Origin: Pseudoalteromonas shioyasakiensis
Lineage (GTDB): Bacteria; Pseudomonadota; Gammaproteobacteria; Enterobacterales; Alteromonadaceae
Direction of reading: 5' to 3'
Length of the DNA: 64,000 nt
Assembly (NCBI RefSeq): GCF_024518675.1
Contig: NZ_JANIGL010000009.1
Location: 1-64,000 of the forward strand
The position numbers and the translations under genes are program-made. The notes under the pieces are model-generated. The model saw nothing but the letters and a program-made list of their open reading frames with translations, did no database searches and was not told the origin of the DNA. Positions 17,538 through 27,100 of the stretch are shown piece by piece (the first letter of the stretch is position 1; each line of letters opens with the position of its first letter).

Positions 17538-18731
17538 TTACAATCGTTTAGCAAGCTCGGTCATTACACTCAATGCCAGCGCATTTTTTGTGTCGATAGC
17601 TAATTCTTTTTGCTCAGTATGCCAGTACAGTGTTAAAGCATTATGATCTGAGTTAAAGCCTAAGCCTGACTGCGAGACATCGTTTGCACAGATCATATCG
17701 AGGTTTTTGTTTTTAAGCTTACCTTTAGCGTAATTAGCCACATCTTGAGTTTCTGCAGCAAAGCCTACGGTATAAGGGCGGTTTTTATTGAGGTTAGCGA
17801 CAGCAGCAATCACATCAGGGTTCTTTACTAAGTTGATGGTAAGTTCATCACCTTGTTTTTTCATTTTTTGCTCGGCAACATTTGCTGCGCGATAATCAGC
17901 TACGGCTGCGCAGCCAATAAAGGCATCTGATTGAACAGCAAGCGTGAGCGACTCTTGTAGTAACTGTTCAGCGCTTTCTATATTTATCAGTGCTGCATCT
18001 TTAGGTGCTGTAATCGTAACAGGACCTGAAATAAGATTAACCTTCGCACCTAGATCCAGTGCAGCTTGGGCAAGTGCATACCCCATTTTTCCTGAACTAT
18101 GATTTGATATAAAGCGTACAGGGTCGAGTGCTTCACGTGTGGGTCCTGCAGTAATAGTAATCGTTTTTCCTGTGAGTAACTGCGGCGGCGAGGGTTGGGT
18201 GCATAAAGTAACTAATTCACTAGGCTCAAGCATTCTACCGGCACCTACGTCGCCACATGCTTGCTCTCCTTTACCTGGGCCCCAAATTTCAATACCACGT
18301 TGCTTAAGAGTGCTTAAGTTGGCTTGGGTAGCTGGGTGAGCATACATTTGTTGATTCATTGCAGGCGCTACAGCTACTTTGGCTGGAGTTGCTAATAACA
18401 AGGTGGTGAGTAAGTCATCTGCAATACCTGCGGCCATTTTGGCAATGATATTGCTGGTGGCGGGAGCAACTAAAATTAAATCAGCCCATTTAGCGAATTC
18501 AATATGGCCCATGGCCGCTTCTGCCGATGGATCTAGTAATGAATCCGACACTATTTCACCACTGACGGCTTGCATGGTTAATGGCGTTATAAAATGTTTG
18601 GCAGATTCGGTCATCACCACTTTTATATCGCAGCCGTGCTCTTTTAAACGTCGAACTAATTCTGCGCATTTATAAGCTGCGATACCACCAGTGATCCCAA
18701 GTACAATTTTTTTATTTTCTAACTTTGTCAT
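17538..18731 (-). CDS. coaBC: Bifunctional phosphopantothenoylcysteine decarboxylase / phosphopantothenate-cysteine ligase
   Basis: About 397 residues performing two steps of coenzyme A synthesis. The CoaC flavoprotein half has KKIVLGITGGIAAYK, AMGHIEFAKWAD (catalytic His), PAMNQQMY and ACGDVGAGRM (catalytic Cys). The CoaB half has GPTREALDPVRFISNHSSGK, AAVADYR and KNPDVI. I prefer ATG 18731 (MTKLENKKIV) because it matches family N-termini; ATG 18743 and TTG 18785 are possible longer starts. It is divergent from radC, as in enterobacteria. Confidence 0.95.
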   Translation of the reverse strand: MTKLENKKIVLGITGGIAAYKCAELVRRLKEHGCDIKVVMTESAKHFITPLTMQAVSGEIVSDSLLDPSAEAAMGHIEFAKWADLILVAPATSNIIAKMAAGIADDLLTTLLLATPAKVAVAPAMNQQMYAHPATQANLSTLKQRGIEIWGPGKGEQACGDVGAGRMLEPSELVTLCTQPSPPQLLTGKTITITAGPTREALDPVRFISNHSSGKMGYALAQAALDLGAKVNLISGPVTITAPKDAALINIESAEQLLQESLTLAVQSDAFIGCAAVADYRAANVAEQKMKKQGDELTINLVKNPDVIAAVANLNKNRPYTVGFAAETQDVANYAKGKLKNKNLDMICANDVSQSGLGFNSDHNALTLYWHTEQKELAIDTKNALALSVMTELAKRL

Positions 18732-18895
18732 TAACTCTGCCATGTGCTGATAAAACCCTTTGTAGATATGCGGTAACGATAGCAAATCTTTGCCTTTGGC
18801 ACGAAGTTTTTAATTCGAATTTTATTTGCAAATTAGCAGGCATAATTTGGTTTTTAGATTACAGTTATATTAATAATGTTTTTTAGGGACAAAAA

Positions 18896-19570
18896 ATGCA
18901 ATTAAGTTCTTTGCCAGCTGAGCAGCGACCACGGGAGAAATTATTAAGTAAAGGGGCTAAAGCGTTAACGGATGCTGAGTTGTTAGCTATTTTTTTACGA
19001 ACGGGCTTACCGGGTATGAATGTGGTTGAGCTTGCGCAGCATTTAATGACGCAGAACGAAACCTTACATAATTTGTTTAATGCATCGATTGACGAATTTT
19101 GTGCCCAAAAGGGGCTAGGTACTGCTAAGTTTGTGCAGTTACAAGCTGTGCTTGAGTTAAGTCGACGTTATATGATGGAGCAATGCCAGCGTAAAGCGAT
19201 ATTTAATTCCCCGCAATCTGTATACGATTACTTGACTCTGGAACTAAGAGGCTTACAGCAAGAAGTGTTTATGGTGCTGTACCTTGATAGTCAAAATCGT
19301 TTAATAAAAGAAGAAACGCTTTTTTATGGCACTATCAACAGTGCATCCGTCTACCCACGTGAAGTCGTAAAAGCTGCACTTAAAAATAATGCAGGAGCAC
19401 TTATTTTGGCGCACAATCATCCATCGGGTATCGCAGAACCGAGCCAAGCAGACAAAATTATCACAAATAAATTGCAACAAGCACTGCAATTAGTCGATAT
19501 AAGTATCTTAGATCACATCATAGTAGGGGCTGATAATTGTATTTCGTTTGCTGAGCGGGGCCTTATTTAG
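18896..19570 (+). CDS. radC: RadC family JAMM-domain protein
   Basis: A 224-residue protein with an N-terminal helix-hairpin-helix-like region and C-terminal JAB1/MPN metalloprotease-like domain: HNHPSGIAEPSQAD (176-189) carries the His-x-His-x7-Ser-x2-Asp zinc site, and the conserved upstream Glu lies in QQEVFMVLYLD. Despite its name it is not an established DNA repair enzyme; function unknown. Conserved position before rpmB. Confidence 0.93.
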   Translation: MQLSSLPAEQRPREKLLSKGAKALTDAELLAIFLRTGLPGMNVVELAQHLMTQNETLHNLFNASIDEFCAQKGLGTAKFVQLQAVLELSRRYMMEQCQRKAIFNSPQSVYDYLTLELRGLQQEVFMVLYLDSQNRLIKEETLFYGTINSASVYPREVVKAALKNNAGALILAHNHPSGIAEPSQADKIITNKLQQALQLVDISILDHIIVGADNCISFAERGLI

Positions 19571-19600
19571 CTTTGTTTGCTAGATAAGTGTGCTAAAAAT

Positions 19601-19619
19601 AAGCTGTTTAAGCTTTTTT
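19601..19619 (+). terminator. Weak candidate terminator after radC
   Basis: A short AAGCT / AGCTT stem followed by TTTTTT. Only five base pairs, so low certainty. Confidence 0.4.
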
Positions 19620-19727
19620 GACAAATTAGTTTAATTTAAATGCAGTTTTTACTTTCCCTAAGGGCATTCGATCTTTATAATTAGCCGCTATCAAATTTAC
19701 ATATGAGCTGATTGGATAGATCATTGT

Positions 19728-19756
19728 TTGATCTTTGCCTGTAAAAGCTGTATAAA
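19728..19756 (+). promoter_or_regulatory. Predicted sigma-70 promoter of rpmB-rpmG
   Basis: TTGATC (19728-19733) and TATAAA (19751-19756) are separated by 17 bases. Transcription would start near 19763, giving a leader of about 80 bases before rpmB. The remaining part of this 273-base intergenic region shows nothing else I can name. Confidence 0.6.
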
Positions 19757-19843
19757 GAGCGCCCTTCGATTTATTCTCTAGGGCAGAAATACATGGCCTT
19801 AGGTTAAATTAAGCTCGAGCGAAGTTATTGGAGATATATAGAC

Positions 19844-20080
19844 ATGTCTAAAGTATGTCAAGTTACAGGTAAGCGTCCTGCGGTTGGTAATCACCGTTCA
19901 CACGCGAGAAACGCGACTAGACGTCGTTTCCTACCTAACCTACAAACACACCGTTTTTGGGTTGAAAGTGAAAAACGTTTTGTAACATTACGCACTACTA
20001 CTAAAGGTATGCGTATTATCGATAAAAAAGGCATCGACGCGGTTCTTACAGAAATCCGTGCTCGCGGCGAAAAAGTTTAA
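19844..20080 (+). CDS. rpmB: Large ribosomal subunit protein L28 (bL28)
   Basis: A 78-residue basic protein identical in plan to bL28: MSKVCQVTGKRP, NHRSHARNATRRRF and FWVESEKRFVTLR. Ribosome site TTGGAGAT precedes the ATG. It is followed eleven bases later by rpmG, the standard bacterial pair. Confidence 0.98.
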   Translation: MSKVCQVTGKRPAVGNHRSHARNATRRRFLPNLQTHRFWVESEKRFVTLRTTTKGMRIIDKKGIDAVLTEIRARGEKV

Positions 20081-20091
20081 GGAACTGAATC

Positions 20092-20247
20092 ATGCGCGAT
20101 AAAATCCGTTTAGTTTCAACTGCTGGTACTGGTTTTTTCTACACTACCGACAAAAACAAGCGTAACATGCCTGAAAAAATGGAAATCAAAAAGTTCGATC
20201 CTAAGGCTCGTAAACACGTGATTTTCAAAGAAGCTAAAATCAAGTAA
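20092..20247 (+). CDS. rpmG: Large ribosomal subunit protein L33 (bL33)
   Basis: A 51-residue protein, translated from ATG 20092: MRDKIRLVSTAGTGFFYTT, then DKNKRNMPEKMEIKKFDP and KARKHVIFKEAKIK. This is bL33. It lacks the CxxC zinc pairs, so it is the zinc-free (C-minus) form. AAGGAACTG upstream is the ribosome site. An intrinsic terminator follows at 20271. Confidence 0.98.
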   Translation: MRDKIRLVSTAGTGFFYTTDKNKRNMPEKMEIKKFDPKARKHVIFKEAKIK

Positions 20248-20270
20248 TTTTAGTTCTCTTCAGAATATTA

Positions 20271-20296
20271 AAAACCCAGCTTATGCTGGGTTTTTT
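20271..20296 (+). terminator. Intrinsic terminator of rpmB-rpmG
   Basis: AAAACCCAGC and GCTGGGTTTTTT form a compact stem around TTAT, followed by T-rich DNA. Confidence 0.9.
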
Positions 20297-20305
20297 GTTT
20301 TTATC

Positions 20306-20336
20306 TAGCCGTCAGCCGTCAGCCGTCAGCCGTCAG
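20306..20336 (-). repeat. Heptad tandem array (GCCGTCA, 4 units)
   Basis: Four perfect copies of GCCGTCA at 20308-20335. On the minus strand each unit contains TGA, so the array offers a stop every seven bases in all three frames, ended by a TAG at 20306-20308. It lies between the rpmG terminator and the ppaC terminator. Confidence 0.95.
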
Positions 20337-20353
20337 TTTCAAGTTTCAGTTAT

Positions 20354-20385
20354 AAAAAAACCTTGCAAGCAAAGCTCACAAGGTT
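20354..20385 (-). terminator. Intrinsic terminator of ppaC
   Basis: AACCTTG (20359-20365) and CAAGGTT (20379-20385) pair; on the minus strand the stem is followed by seven T residues (plus A run at 20354-20360). The stem sequence is shared with the hairpin after slmA. Confidence 0.8.
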
Positions 20386-20392
20386 AATATTT

Positions 20393-20445
20393 TTAGCACC
20401 TAGCACCTAGCACCTAGCACCTAGCACCTAGCACCTAGCACCTTA
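20393..20445 (-). repeat. Heptad tandem array at the ppaC stop codon (AGCACCT, 7 units)
   Basis: Seven perfect copies of AGCACCT at 20395-20443. On the minus strand TAG occurs at 20437, 20430, 20423, 20416, 20409 and 20402 and TAA at 20395, every seven bases. The real ppaC stop TAA (20445-20443) lies eight bases before the first. The left flank (CACAAGGTTAATA, T-rich, TTAG) is the same as beside the slmA array although the heptad differs. Confidence 0.95.
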
Positions 20446-21369
20446 CAGCTTTGCAAACGCATCTTGTAGCGGTGGAACGACTTGCTTTTTACGACTTAGT
20501 ACGCCATCTAACCATACTTTACCGTCTTTCGGTGTTTCACCGTAAGCCGTTTCAACAAGTGTTGCATCGTCAGATGCAATTAGCATTTGTGAACCTTCTT
20601 TCATGATGTCGGTTAGCAATAAAAATACTGAGTGACGACCACCTTCTTCTTTGAGTGCTGCGATGTCTGCTTCAAGTTCAGCTTTAATATCATCAAATAC
20701 TGCAAGATCAATAACTTCTAGCTGGCCAATGCCGACTAATTTGCCATTCATGTTAAAGTCTTTAAAGTCGCGCATTACTAAGTCACGTGCAGGCGTGTCT
20801 TCAACCGCAGATTTCACACGGAACATGTCCATGCCTAACTCTTTATAGTCTTCAATACCTGCAATTTCAGCGAGTGCCTCTACACATTTTATATCTGCAG
20901 TCGTGCAAGTAGGTGATTTAAAAATAACCGTATCACTTAAAATTGCACATAGCATGATCCCTGCAATATCTTTTGGGATTTCAACATTGTAGAAATCATA
21001 CATCATTTTAATGATGGTATTTGAACAACCTACAGGGCGAATCCAGCATTCGAGCGGCGTTGATGAAGTTAAGTCGCCTAGTTTATGGTGATCAACTACA
21101 CCAACAACACGTGCTTCATCGATATCGTCTGGGGCTTGTGTTTTTTCTGTGTGATCAACGATGTAAACATCTTCACCAGCGTAGCTTAGTTTAAGCTCAG
21201 GTGCCTCAAAGCCAAAACGCTCAAGAATAAATTGCGTTTCAGGTGAAACGTCACCAAGACGAGTTGGAATTGCTGGCTCATCGATTTGGTTTTTTAAATA
21301 AGCAAGTGCAATTGCACCACAAATAGAATCAGAATCTGGGATTTTGTGACCCACTACATACATTGACAT
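20443..21369 (-). CDS. ppaC: Manganese-dependent inorganic pyrophosphatase (DHH family)
   Basis: A 308-residue family II pyrophosphatase that hydrolyses pyrophosphate to phosphate. Metal-binding motifs are GHKIPDSDSI (7-16), IVDHTEK (about 69-75) and VVDHHKLG with the DHH signature; the C-terminal DHHA2 part ends in VLSRKKQVVPPL. Start ATG 21369 is eight bases from AAGGAG. This manganese enzyme is common in marine gammaproteobacteria beside or instead of the family I enzyme. It is convergent with rpmG. Confidence 0.95.
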   Translation of the reverse strand: MSMYVVGHKIPDSDSICGAIALAYLKNQIDEPAIPTRLGDVSPETQFILERFGFEAPELKLSYAGEDVYIVDHTEKTQAPDDIDEARVVGVVDHHKLGDLTSSTPLECWIRPVGCSNTIIKMMYDFYNVEIPKDIAGIMLCAILSDTVIFKSPTCTTADIKCVEALAEIAGIEDYKELGMDMFRVKSAVEDTPARDLVMRDFKDFNMNGKLVGIGQLEVIDLAVFDDIKAELEADIAALKEEGGRHSVFLLLTDIMKEGSQMLIASDDATLVETAYGETPKDGKVWLDGVLSRKKQVVPPLQDAFAKL

Positions 21370-21567
21370 TGACGGAGCTCCTTAAATTTTGCAGATATTC
21401 TAGCAAAGTAATTGTGCTTTGGCACATTTCACATTCGTGAATTTTTATAATATTTCATCACCGAGTCGAACTTCCCTGAAAAGTCCACAATGGGTTAATT
21501 TTGTTGTGTTATTTTTTATTTTTTTAGTTACACTTTAATTACTTGAATCTTTTTAAAAGTGTACAAG

Positions 21568-22080
21568 ATGCAGCTTAGTCGTAAAGCATGGAATAACGTG
21601 TTAATTTTTTCTATGTTGTTGATGATTTTCTTCTTTAACGGCCTTCATAAAAAACTCAATAGTGTACCGGAGCAACCCAGCATACAAACGGTGTTGCCTG
21701 CGCAAAGTTTTATTCTTGCCCTTCGCTTTCCTGAACAAAAAATTGAAAGAATCGGCACATCATGGCGTAATCAATTATTAGTTGATGAATTGCCAAATAG
21801 TCACTGGACTGCAAATCAAGAGAATATTGTTACACTAATAAACCATTGGCAAAGTGCTGAACTAGCGATAACTGATGTATTGCCATCAAGCTTAACTCAG
21901 CCCATCAGTGTGGCGACAGTGTGGCTAGCTGGTGAACAATTACCTTGGCTTTATCAGTTATATAAAGCTAAGCAGGGTTATTATTTATTAGATAAAAGTA
22001 CTCAGCGAGTGTTTTTAATAGATCGACCCACTGCCCAACAATTATTTGTAAGTTTTAAATTTTTACCGAGTGAGCCATAA
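21568..22080 (+). CDS. Conserved hypothetical membrane-anchored protein before mutM
   Basis: A 170-residue protein with one N-terminal membrane helix (about 9-25, VLIFSMLLMIFFF) and a soluble domain of about 140 residues with no motif I recognise. I use ATG 21568 (MQLSRKAW); a GTG three codons upstream is possible and neither has a strong ribosome site. Its stop codon directly abuts the mutM ATG, so the pair is a two-gene operon. Confidence 0.65.
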   Translation: MQLSRKAWNNVLIFSMLLMIFFFNGLHKKLNSVPEQPSIQTVLPAQSFILALRFPEQKIERIGTSWRNQLLVDELPNSHWTANQENIVTLINHWQSAELAITDVLPSSLTQPISVATVWLAGEQLPWLYQLYKAKQGYYLLDKSTQRVFLIDRPTAQQLFVSFKFLPSEP

Positions 22081-22890
22081 ATGCCTGAATTACCAGAGGT
22101 TGAAGTAAGCCGTATGGGGATAACCCCGCATATTTTGCACAAAACAGTGGTTAAGGTGAATATTCATAACCCTAATATGCGCTGGCCTGTGCCAGATGAC
22201 GTTTATCAAATAACTAACCTGCCCGTAATTGCTGTTGAGCGCAGAGCTAAATATTTGCTACTAAGCTGTGAGCTTGGCAGTGTTATTTTACATTTGGGTA
22301 TGTCTGGCAGTTTACGTGTTGTGGATAAAGCAGAACCACTGAAAAAGCATGATCATATCGAGTTTATTTTTGATAATAATAAAGCGCTTAGATTAAATGA
22401 TCCAAGGCGTTTTGGTTGTTGTTTATGGCAAGCGCCTAATGAGTGCCATACTTTATTGAGTAAATTAGGGCCTGAGCCACTGACAGAAGCGTTTACTGCT
22501 AAACGCGTGTATCAACAATCGCGCAATAAAAAGACGCCAGTGAAGCAATTTATAATGGATAACGCAGTCGTTGTTGGGGTGGGGAATATCTACGCTAATG
22601 AATCATTGTTTAAAGCAGGTATTCATCCTAAGCGCGAAGCGGGGAAAGTGTCTTTAGCGCGTTATGAAAAATTAGTGCCTATTATTAAAGATACGTTAGC
22701 GAGGGCGATCACTCAAGGCGGTACAACATTGAAAGATTTTGCACAAAGTGATGGTAAGCCCGGCTACTTTGCACAACAGCTACTGGTATACGGTCGCAAA
22801 GGTGAGCCTTGCTTTACTTGCAAAAAACAATTAACAGAAATTCGTTTAGGGCAACGTAGTACCGTATTTTGTTCGCAATGCCAACGTTAA
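22081..22890 (+). CDS. mutM: Formamidopyrimidine-DNA glycosylase
   Basis: A 269-residue base-excision repair enzyme that removes 8-oxoguanine and ring-opened purines. After Met removal the catalytic Pro-Glu start PELPEVEVSR is exposed. Also present are RRAKYLLL with the conserved Lys, NDPRRFG, VGNIYANESLF and a C-terminal four-Cys zinc finger (CFTCKK ... CSQCQ). It follows a small membrane gene without gap, in the classic rpmB-rpmG-mutM neighbourhood. Confidence 0.97.
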   Translation: MPELPEVEVSRMGITPHILHKTVVKVNIHNPNMRWPVPDDVYQITNLPVIAVERRAKYLLLSCELGSVILHLGMSGSLRVVDKAEPLKKHDHIEFIFDNNKALRLNDPRRFGCCLWQAPNECHTLLSKLGPEPLTEAFTAKRVYQQSRNKKTPVKQFIMDNAVVVGVGNIYANESLFKAGIHPKREAGKVSLARYEKLVPIIKDTLARAITQGGTTLKDFAQSDGKPGYFAQQLLVYGRKGEPCFTCKKQLTEIRLGQRSTVFCSQCQR

Positions 22891-22926
22891 TATTACGAAT
22901 ATAAAATTTAAATAAAAGGGAATCTA

Positions 22927-24126
22927 ATGTATTTAATTCTGGGTCGTTTATTCACTGCGTTAATTTTACTGTTTGTGTTATCTGCATGCAGCGAAGAAGT
23001 AGCAGAACAACGTGCTGAGGAAGTAGTAACGGCTCAAGTTAAAAAAATGGATGTGCCAATTTATGGTAATTATGTAGCCAGAACCGATGCGTCACTCGAT
23101 GTTGAAGTGCGGGCAAGGATCACCGGTTTTGTTGAGAGTGTTGAGTTTGTCGAGGGAAGCTGGGTCAATGAAGGTGATTTACTTTATAAAATAGATGATA
23201 GGCCTTATAAAGCTAAATTAAATCGGGTTCAGGCTGCACTGGAAAAAGATAGCGCTGCTTTGGCAAAGGCAAAACGAGATGTTGTACGTTTAAAACCGTT
23301 ATATGAACAAGATGCGGCAAGCCAGCTTGATTACGACAATGCAATTTCCACTCAAGAGCAAGCACAAGCGAGTTTAGCCGCAACTCAAGCTGAGTTAGAC
23401 GAAGCTAAACTAGAGCTCGCTTATACCCGTATAGTCGCACCAATTAGTGGTATGGTTGGTAGCTCCGAAGCCGATTTAGGAGCGCTGGTGGGGAGTAGCG
23501 GCATATCGTTATTAACGACGATTCAGCAAATCGATCCTATTTATGTCAATTTTAATATGTCTGCACTTGATTATCTCAATGCAAAGCGGCGCATGACAAC
23601 CATTATAGATAAATTAGAAGCGGAGCAAAAAGGGAAAGCTTTACAAGGGTTTGTTCGTATTTCTCTACCCGATGGCAGCGAGTATCGTTATTGGGGGGAT
23701 GTTAGTTTTACTGATCCAAAAATAAGCCCCAAAACGGGCACGTTTAAAGTACGTGCTGTGCTGCCTAATCCAGAAAGTGAGTTATTACCAGGTCAATATA
23801 CCAAAGCACGTATCAAATTAGATGAAGTGACCGGTGCTGTAGTGGTGCCCGAGGAAGCCACACAAGTTGAACAAGGCGGCATTTATGTGATGGTTGTGCT
23901 TGATGATAATACAATAGAGCGCCGCTTTGTGGTGGTGGATCATTATGGTGAAGAAGGTATCGTTGTAAGTGGTGGGTTACGTGCAAATGAAAAGGTGGTA
24001 GTAAAAGGGTTGCATCGTATTCGCCATGGCCAAACAGTTACTGCTTTTAGCGAAAGTGAATTTGAACAGCGGCAAAAGCAACAAGACACCGAGTTATTAG
24101 CACCGTCTAAAAAGCTGGGAGAATAA
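22927..24126 (+). CDS. RND efflux periplasmic adaptor (membrane fusion lipoprotein)
   Basis: A 399-residue AcrA/MexA-type adaptor. The N-terminus is a lipoprotein signal with Cys21 (LFVLSAC). The lipoyl-like segments (VRARITGFVESVEFVEGSWV) flank a coiled-coil hairpin (about 85-150), followed by LAYTRIVAPISGMVG and a beta-barrel domain with PGQYTKARI. AAAGGGAAT precedes the ATG. It is the first gene of a complete three-gene efflux operon; the permease starts one base after its stop. Confidence 0.94.
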   Translation: MYLILGRLFTALILLFVLSACSEEVAEQRAEEVVTAQVKKMDVPIYGNYVARTDASLDVEVRARITGFVESVEFVEGSWVNEGDLLYKIDDRPYKAKLNRVQAALEKDSAALAKAKRDVVRLKPLYEQDAASQLDYDNAISTQEQAQASLAATQAELDEAKLELAYTRIVAPISGMVGSSEADLGALVGSSGISLLTTIQQIDPIYVNFNMSALDYLNAKRRMTTIIDKLEAEQKGKALQGFVRISLPDGSEYRYWGDVSFTDPKISPKTGTFKVRAVLPNPESELLPGQYTKARIKLDEVTGAVVVPEEATQVEQGGIYVMVVLDDNTIERRFVVVDHYGEEGIVVSGGLRANEKVVVKGLHRIRHGQTVTAFSESEFEQRQKQQDTELLAPSKKLGE

Positions 24127-24127
24127 C

Positions 24128-27100
24128 GTGTTTTCTCATTTTTTTATTCAACGACCTGTTTTTGCATCGGTGATTTCGTTAGTTATTTTATTAACTGGGG
24201 TTGTCTCGCTATTTACTTTACCAATCGATCAATACCCGGATATTGCGCCACCGTCAGTTAAAATCTCTGCATCATTTCCGGGGGCTACGGCAGAAACAGC
24301 CTCTGAATCTGTCGCTATTCCGCTAGAGCAAGAACTGAATGGCACACCAAATATGCTTTATATGGAATCTAAAGCAACCAACTCTGGAAGTGCTAATATC
24401 ACTTTAACATTTGATGTTGGAACGGATCCTGATTTAGCCCTTGTGGATGTTCAAAACACAGCAAGCCAAGCGGGCAGTAACTTACCTGTTGATGTGCAAA
24501 CCGAAGGGGTCAATGTATCAAATGAAAGCTCAGTAGAATTATTGAAACTAGCACTGACATCAGATGATGAACGTTATGATGAAGTCTATTTAAGTAACTA
24601 CGCCAGTATTAATATTGAAGCTGCGCTAAAGCGTGTTCCTGGAGTTGGTAGAGTACGTAATACTGGCTCTCGCTCATATTCAATGCGGGTATGGATAAAA
24701 CCAGATGTATTAGCTGGTTATGAATTAACAGTAAATGATGTTACAAATGCGATAAAAGCACAAAATAAAGAAGCTGCAGCAGGTGAAATTGGTGCACAAC
24801 CTAGCCGCGAGCATATCAAATTGAACTTTCCTGTACGTGCTCAAGGTCGTTTAAATAAGGTCGCTGAGTTTAATAATATTATGCTACGGGTAAATAGTGA
24901 TGGCTCTATGATCCGGCTACGAGATGTTGCACGTATTGAGCTGGCATCTTCTGCGTATACGCTAAACTCAAAGTTAAATGAGCAATCTGCCACTATATTG
25001 CAAGTGTACATGTTACCCGGTTCCAATGCCCTTGAGGTCACAGAGCGAGTGAAAGATGAAATGGCTCGCTTGAGTGCGGCGTTCCCCCAGGGGATTAAAT
25101 GGCAGCTATTTTATGATGCCTCGGAGTTTATAAAGCTGTCTATTGATGAGGTTATCAATACCCTTATCCAAGCGCTGATTTTAGTTATTTTAGTGGTGTA
25201 TCTATTTCTACAAAATTGGCGGACGACACTGATCCCCGCGTTGGCTGTGCCGGTGTCTATCATTGGTACTTTTATTGCCCTTGCTGCATTTGGCTTTACT
25301 ATCAATAATGTTAGTTTGCTCGCGATGGTATTGGCAATTGGGATTGTTGTTGATGATGCTATCGTGGTGGTTGAGAATGTCGAACGCTTAATAAATGAAG
25401 AGAAGATGGATGTTGTCAGCGCCACCAAGCAAGCAATGACTGAACTATCTGGTGCGATTGTTGCGACTTCTTTGGTGCTGGCTGCGGTGTTTGTGCCAGT
25501 GTCTTTTTTGGCTGGCATCACGGGGATTATGTACCGTGAATTTGCCATCGCCATCACCGTTGCGGTGCTCATTTCAACCTTGGTTGCATTAACTCTAAGC
25601 CCTGCCATGTGTGCGTTATTTTTACGCCCAAGTACGCCTTCTCAGAATAAATTTTTTGTTTGGTTTAATCAGCTATTGGCTAACTTTGGCGACAAATACA
25701 CTTGGATAGTAAAAGCAAGTTGTCATAAAGCCAAGCGTAGTTATTTGCTTTTTATCATTGTTGTTGGCGGCTGTTATGTTGTGTTTACTCAACTGCCAAG
25801 TAGTTTTATGCCGCAAGAAGATCAAGGGCGCTTTTTTATTGATATAACCTTGCCCGATGCCGCTACGGTATCTCGTACTAATAAAGTTATTACTAAGGCG
25901 AATAAGTATATTATGGCGCATGATGGCATTGCTTATTCGTTTTCTTTAGCGGGGGAGAACCGCAGAGCGGGTGGCGCACAATCAAACGGCCAGTTCGAAA
26001 TTATTTTAAAGCCATGGGCATACCGGGCAGATAAAAACTACACGGTTGAAAGTGTGATGAATGATATTCGACAGCAGCTTTATAACATTCCTGATGCTTC
26101 ATTTAGTGTGTATCAACCTTCCGCTGTTGCAGGCTTAGGTTCTGGATCTGGTGTGGAGTTCGCGTTACAAGAAAAAACGGGGGGAAATTTAGCAAGTTTA
26201 GTAGAATCTCTCGATGTGTTATTGGCAAACTTAAATAGCCGCCCGGAAATAAGTAAGGCCACAAGTTCTCTTAAGGGCTCAGTCCCCCAGTTATTTTTAG
26301 AACTGGATCGTGAAAAAGCCATGGCACTTGAGGTGCCAATAGAAGATATTTATAGCACGATGAAAGTACTGACCGGCTCATCAACAATAAATGATTTTAA
26401 TTTATTTGGTCGTGTTTACCGCGTCAAAGTACAAGCTGAAGGGGAGTTTCGTGAGCGCCCTGAAGATTTAGATGAATTTTATGTTCGCAGTAATAATGGT
26501 GCCATGGTACCGGCCAATGTGTTGTCTGAATTAAAGCTTACAACAGGCCCTTCTGCGATTAATCGTTATAATATGTTTACTAGTGCTGCGGTCAATGCAT
26601 CGGCGGCACCAGGGTTTGCATCAGGAGATGTTATTCGCGCTATTGAAGAAGAGGTCGCCAAGCTGCCGCCTAATATAGGCCATGAATGGACCGGGTTAAC
26701 GTTTCAAGAAATACGCTCGTCAGGGCAGCTAGGTATTGCCATTAGTTTGGCTGTGGTGTTTGTATTTTTATTTTTAGCTGCACTTTACGAAAGTTGGTCT
26801 TTGCCATTTGCGGTATTGCTAATAAGCCCAATAGCAATGCTTGGTGCGTCTTTATTGACCTTAGTCGGAGGGCTTGAAAACAACTTGTTTTTCCAAGTCG
26901 CGTTTATTGCGCTTATTGGTTTAGCTGCAAAAAACTCTATTTTAATTGTTGAAGTTGCAACTCAATTATATCGTGATGGCATGGATGCGAAAGCGGCTGC
27001 AATTGAAGCGGCGCGCTCTCGATTTAGACCGATTTTAATGACGGCTTCTTCGTTTGTATTAGGTGTGTTACCACTAGTATTAGCAACGGGACCAGGGGCT

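Noticed and set aside
16796..20445. Short tandem arrays considered as CRISPR arrays
   Set aside because: Units are seven bases with no spacers and no cas genes; they are simple tandem repeats.
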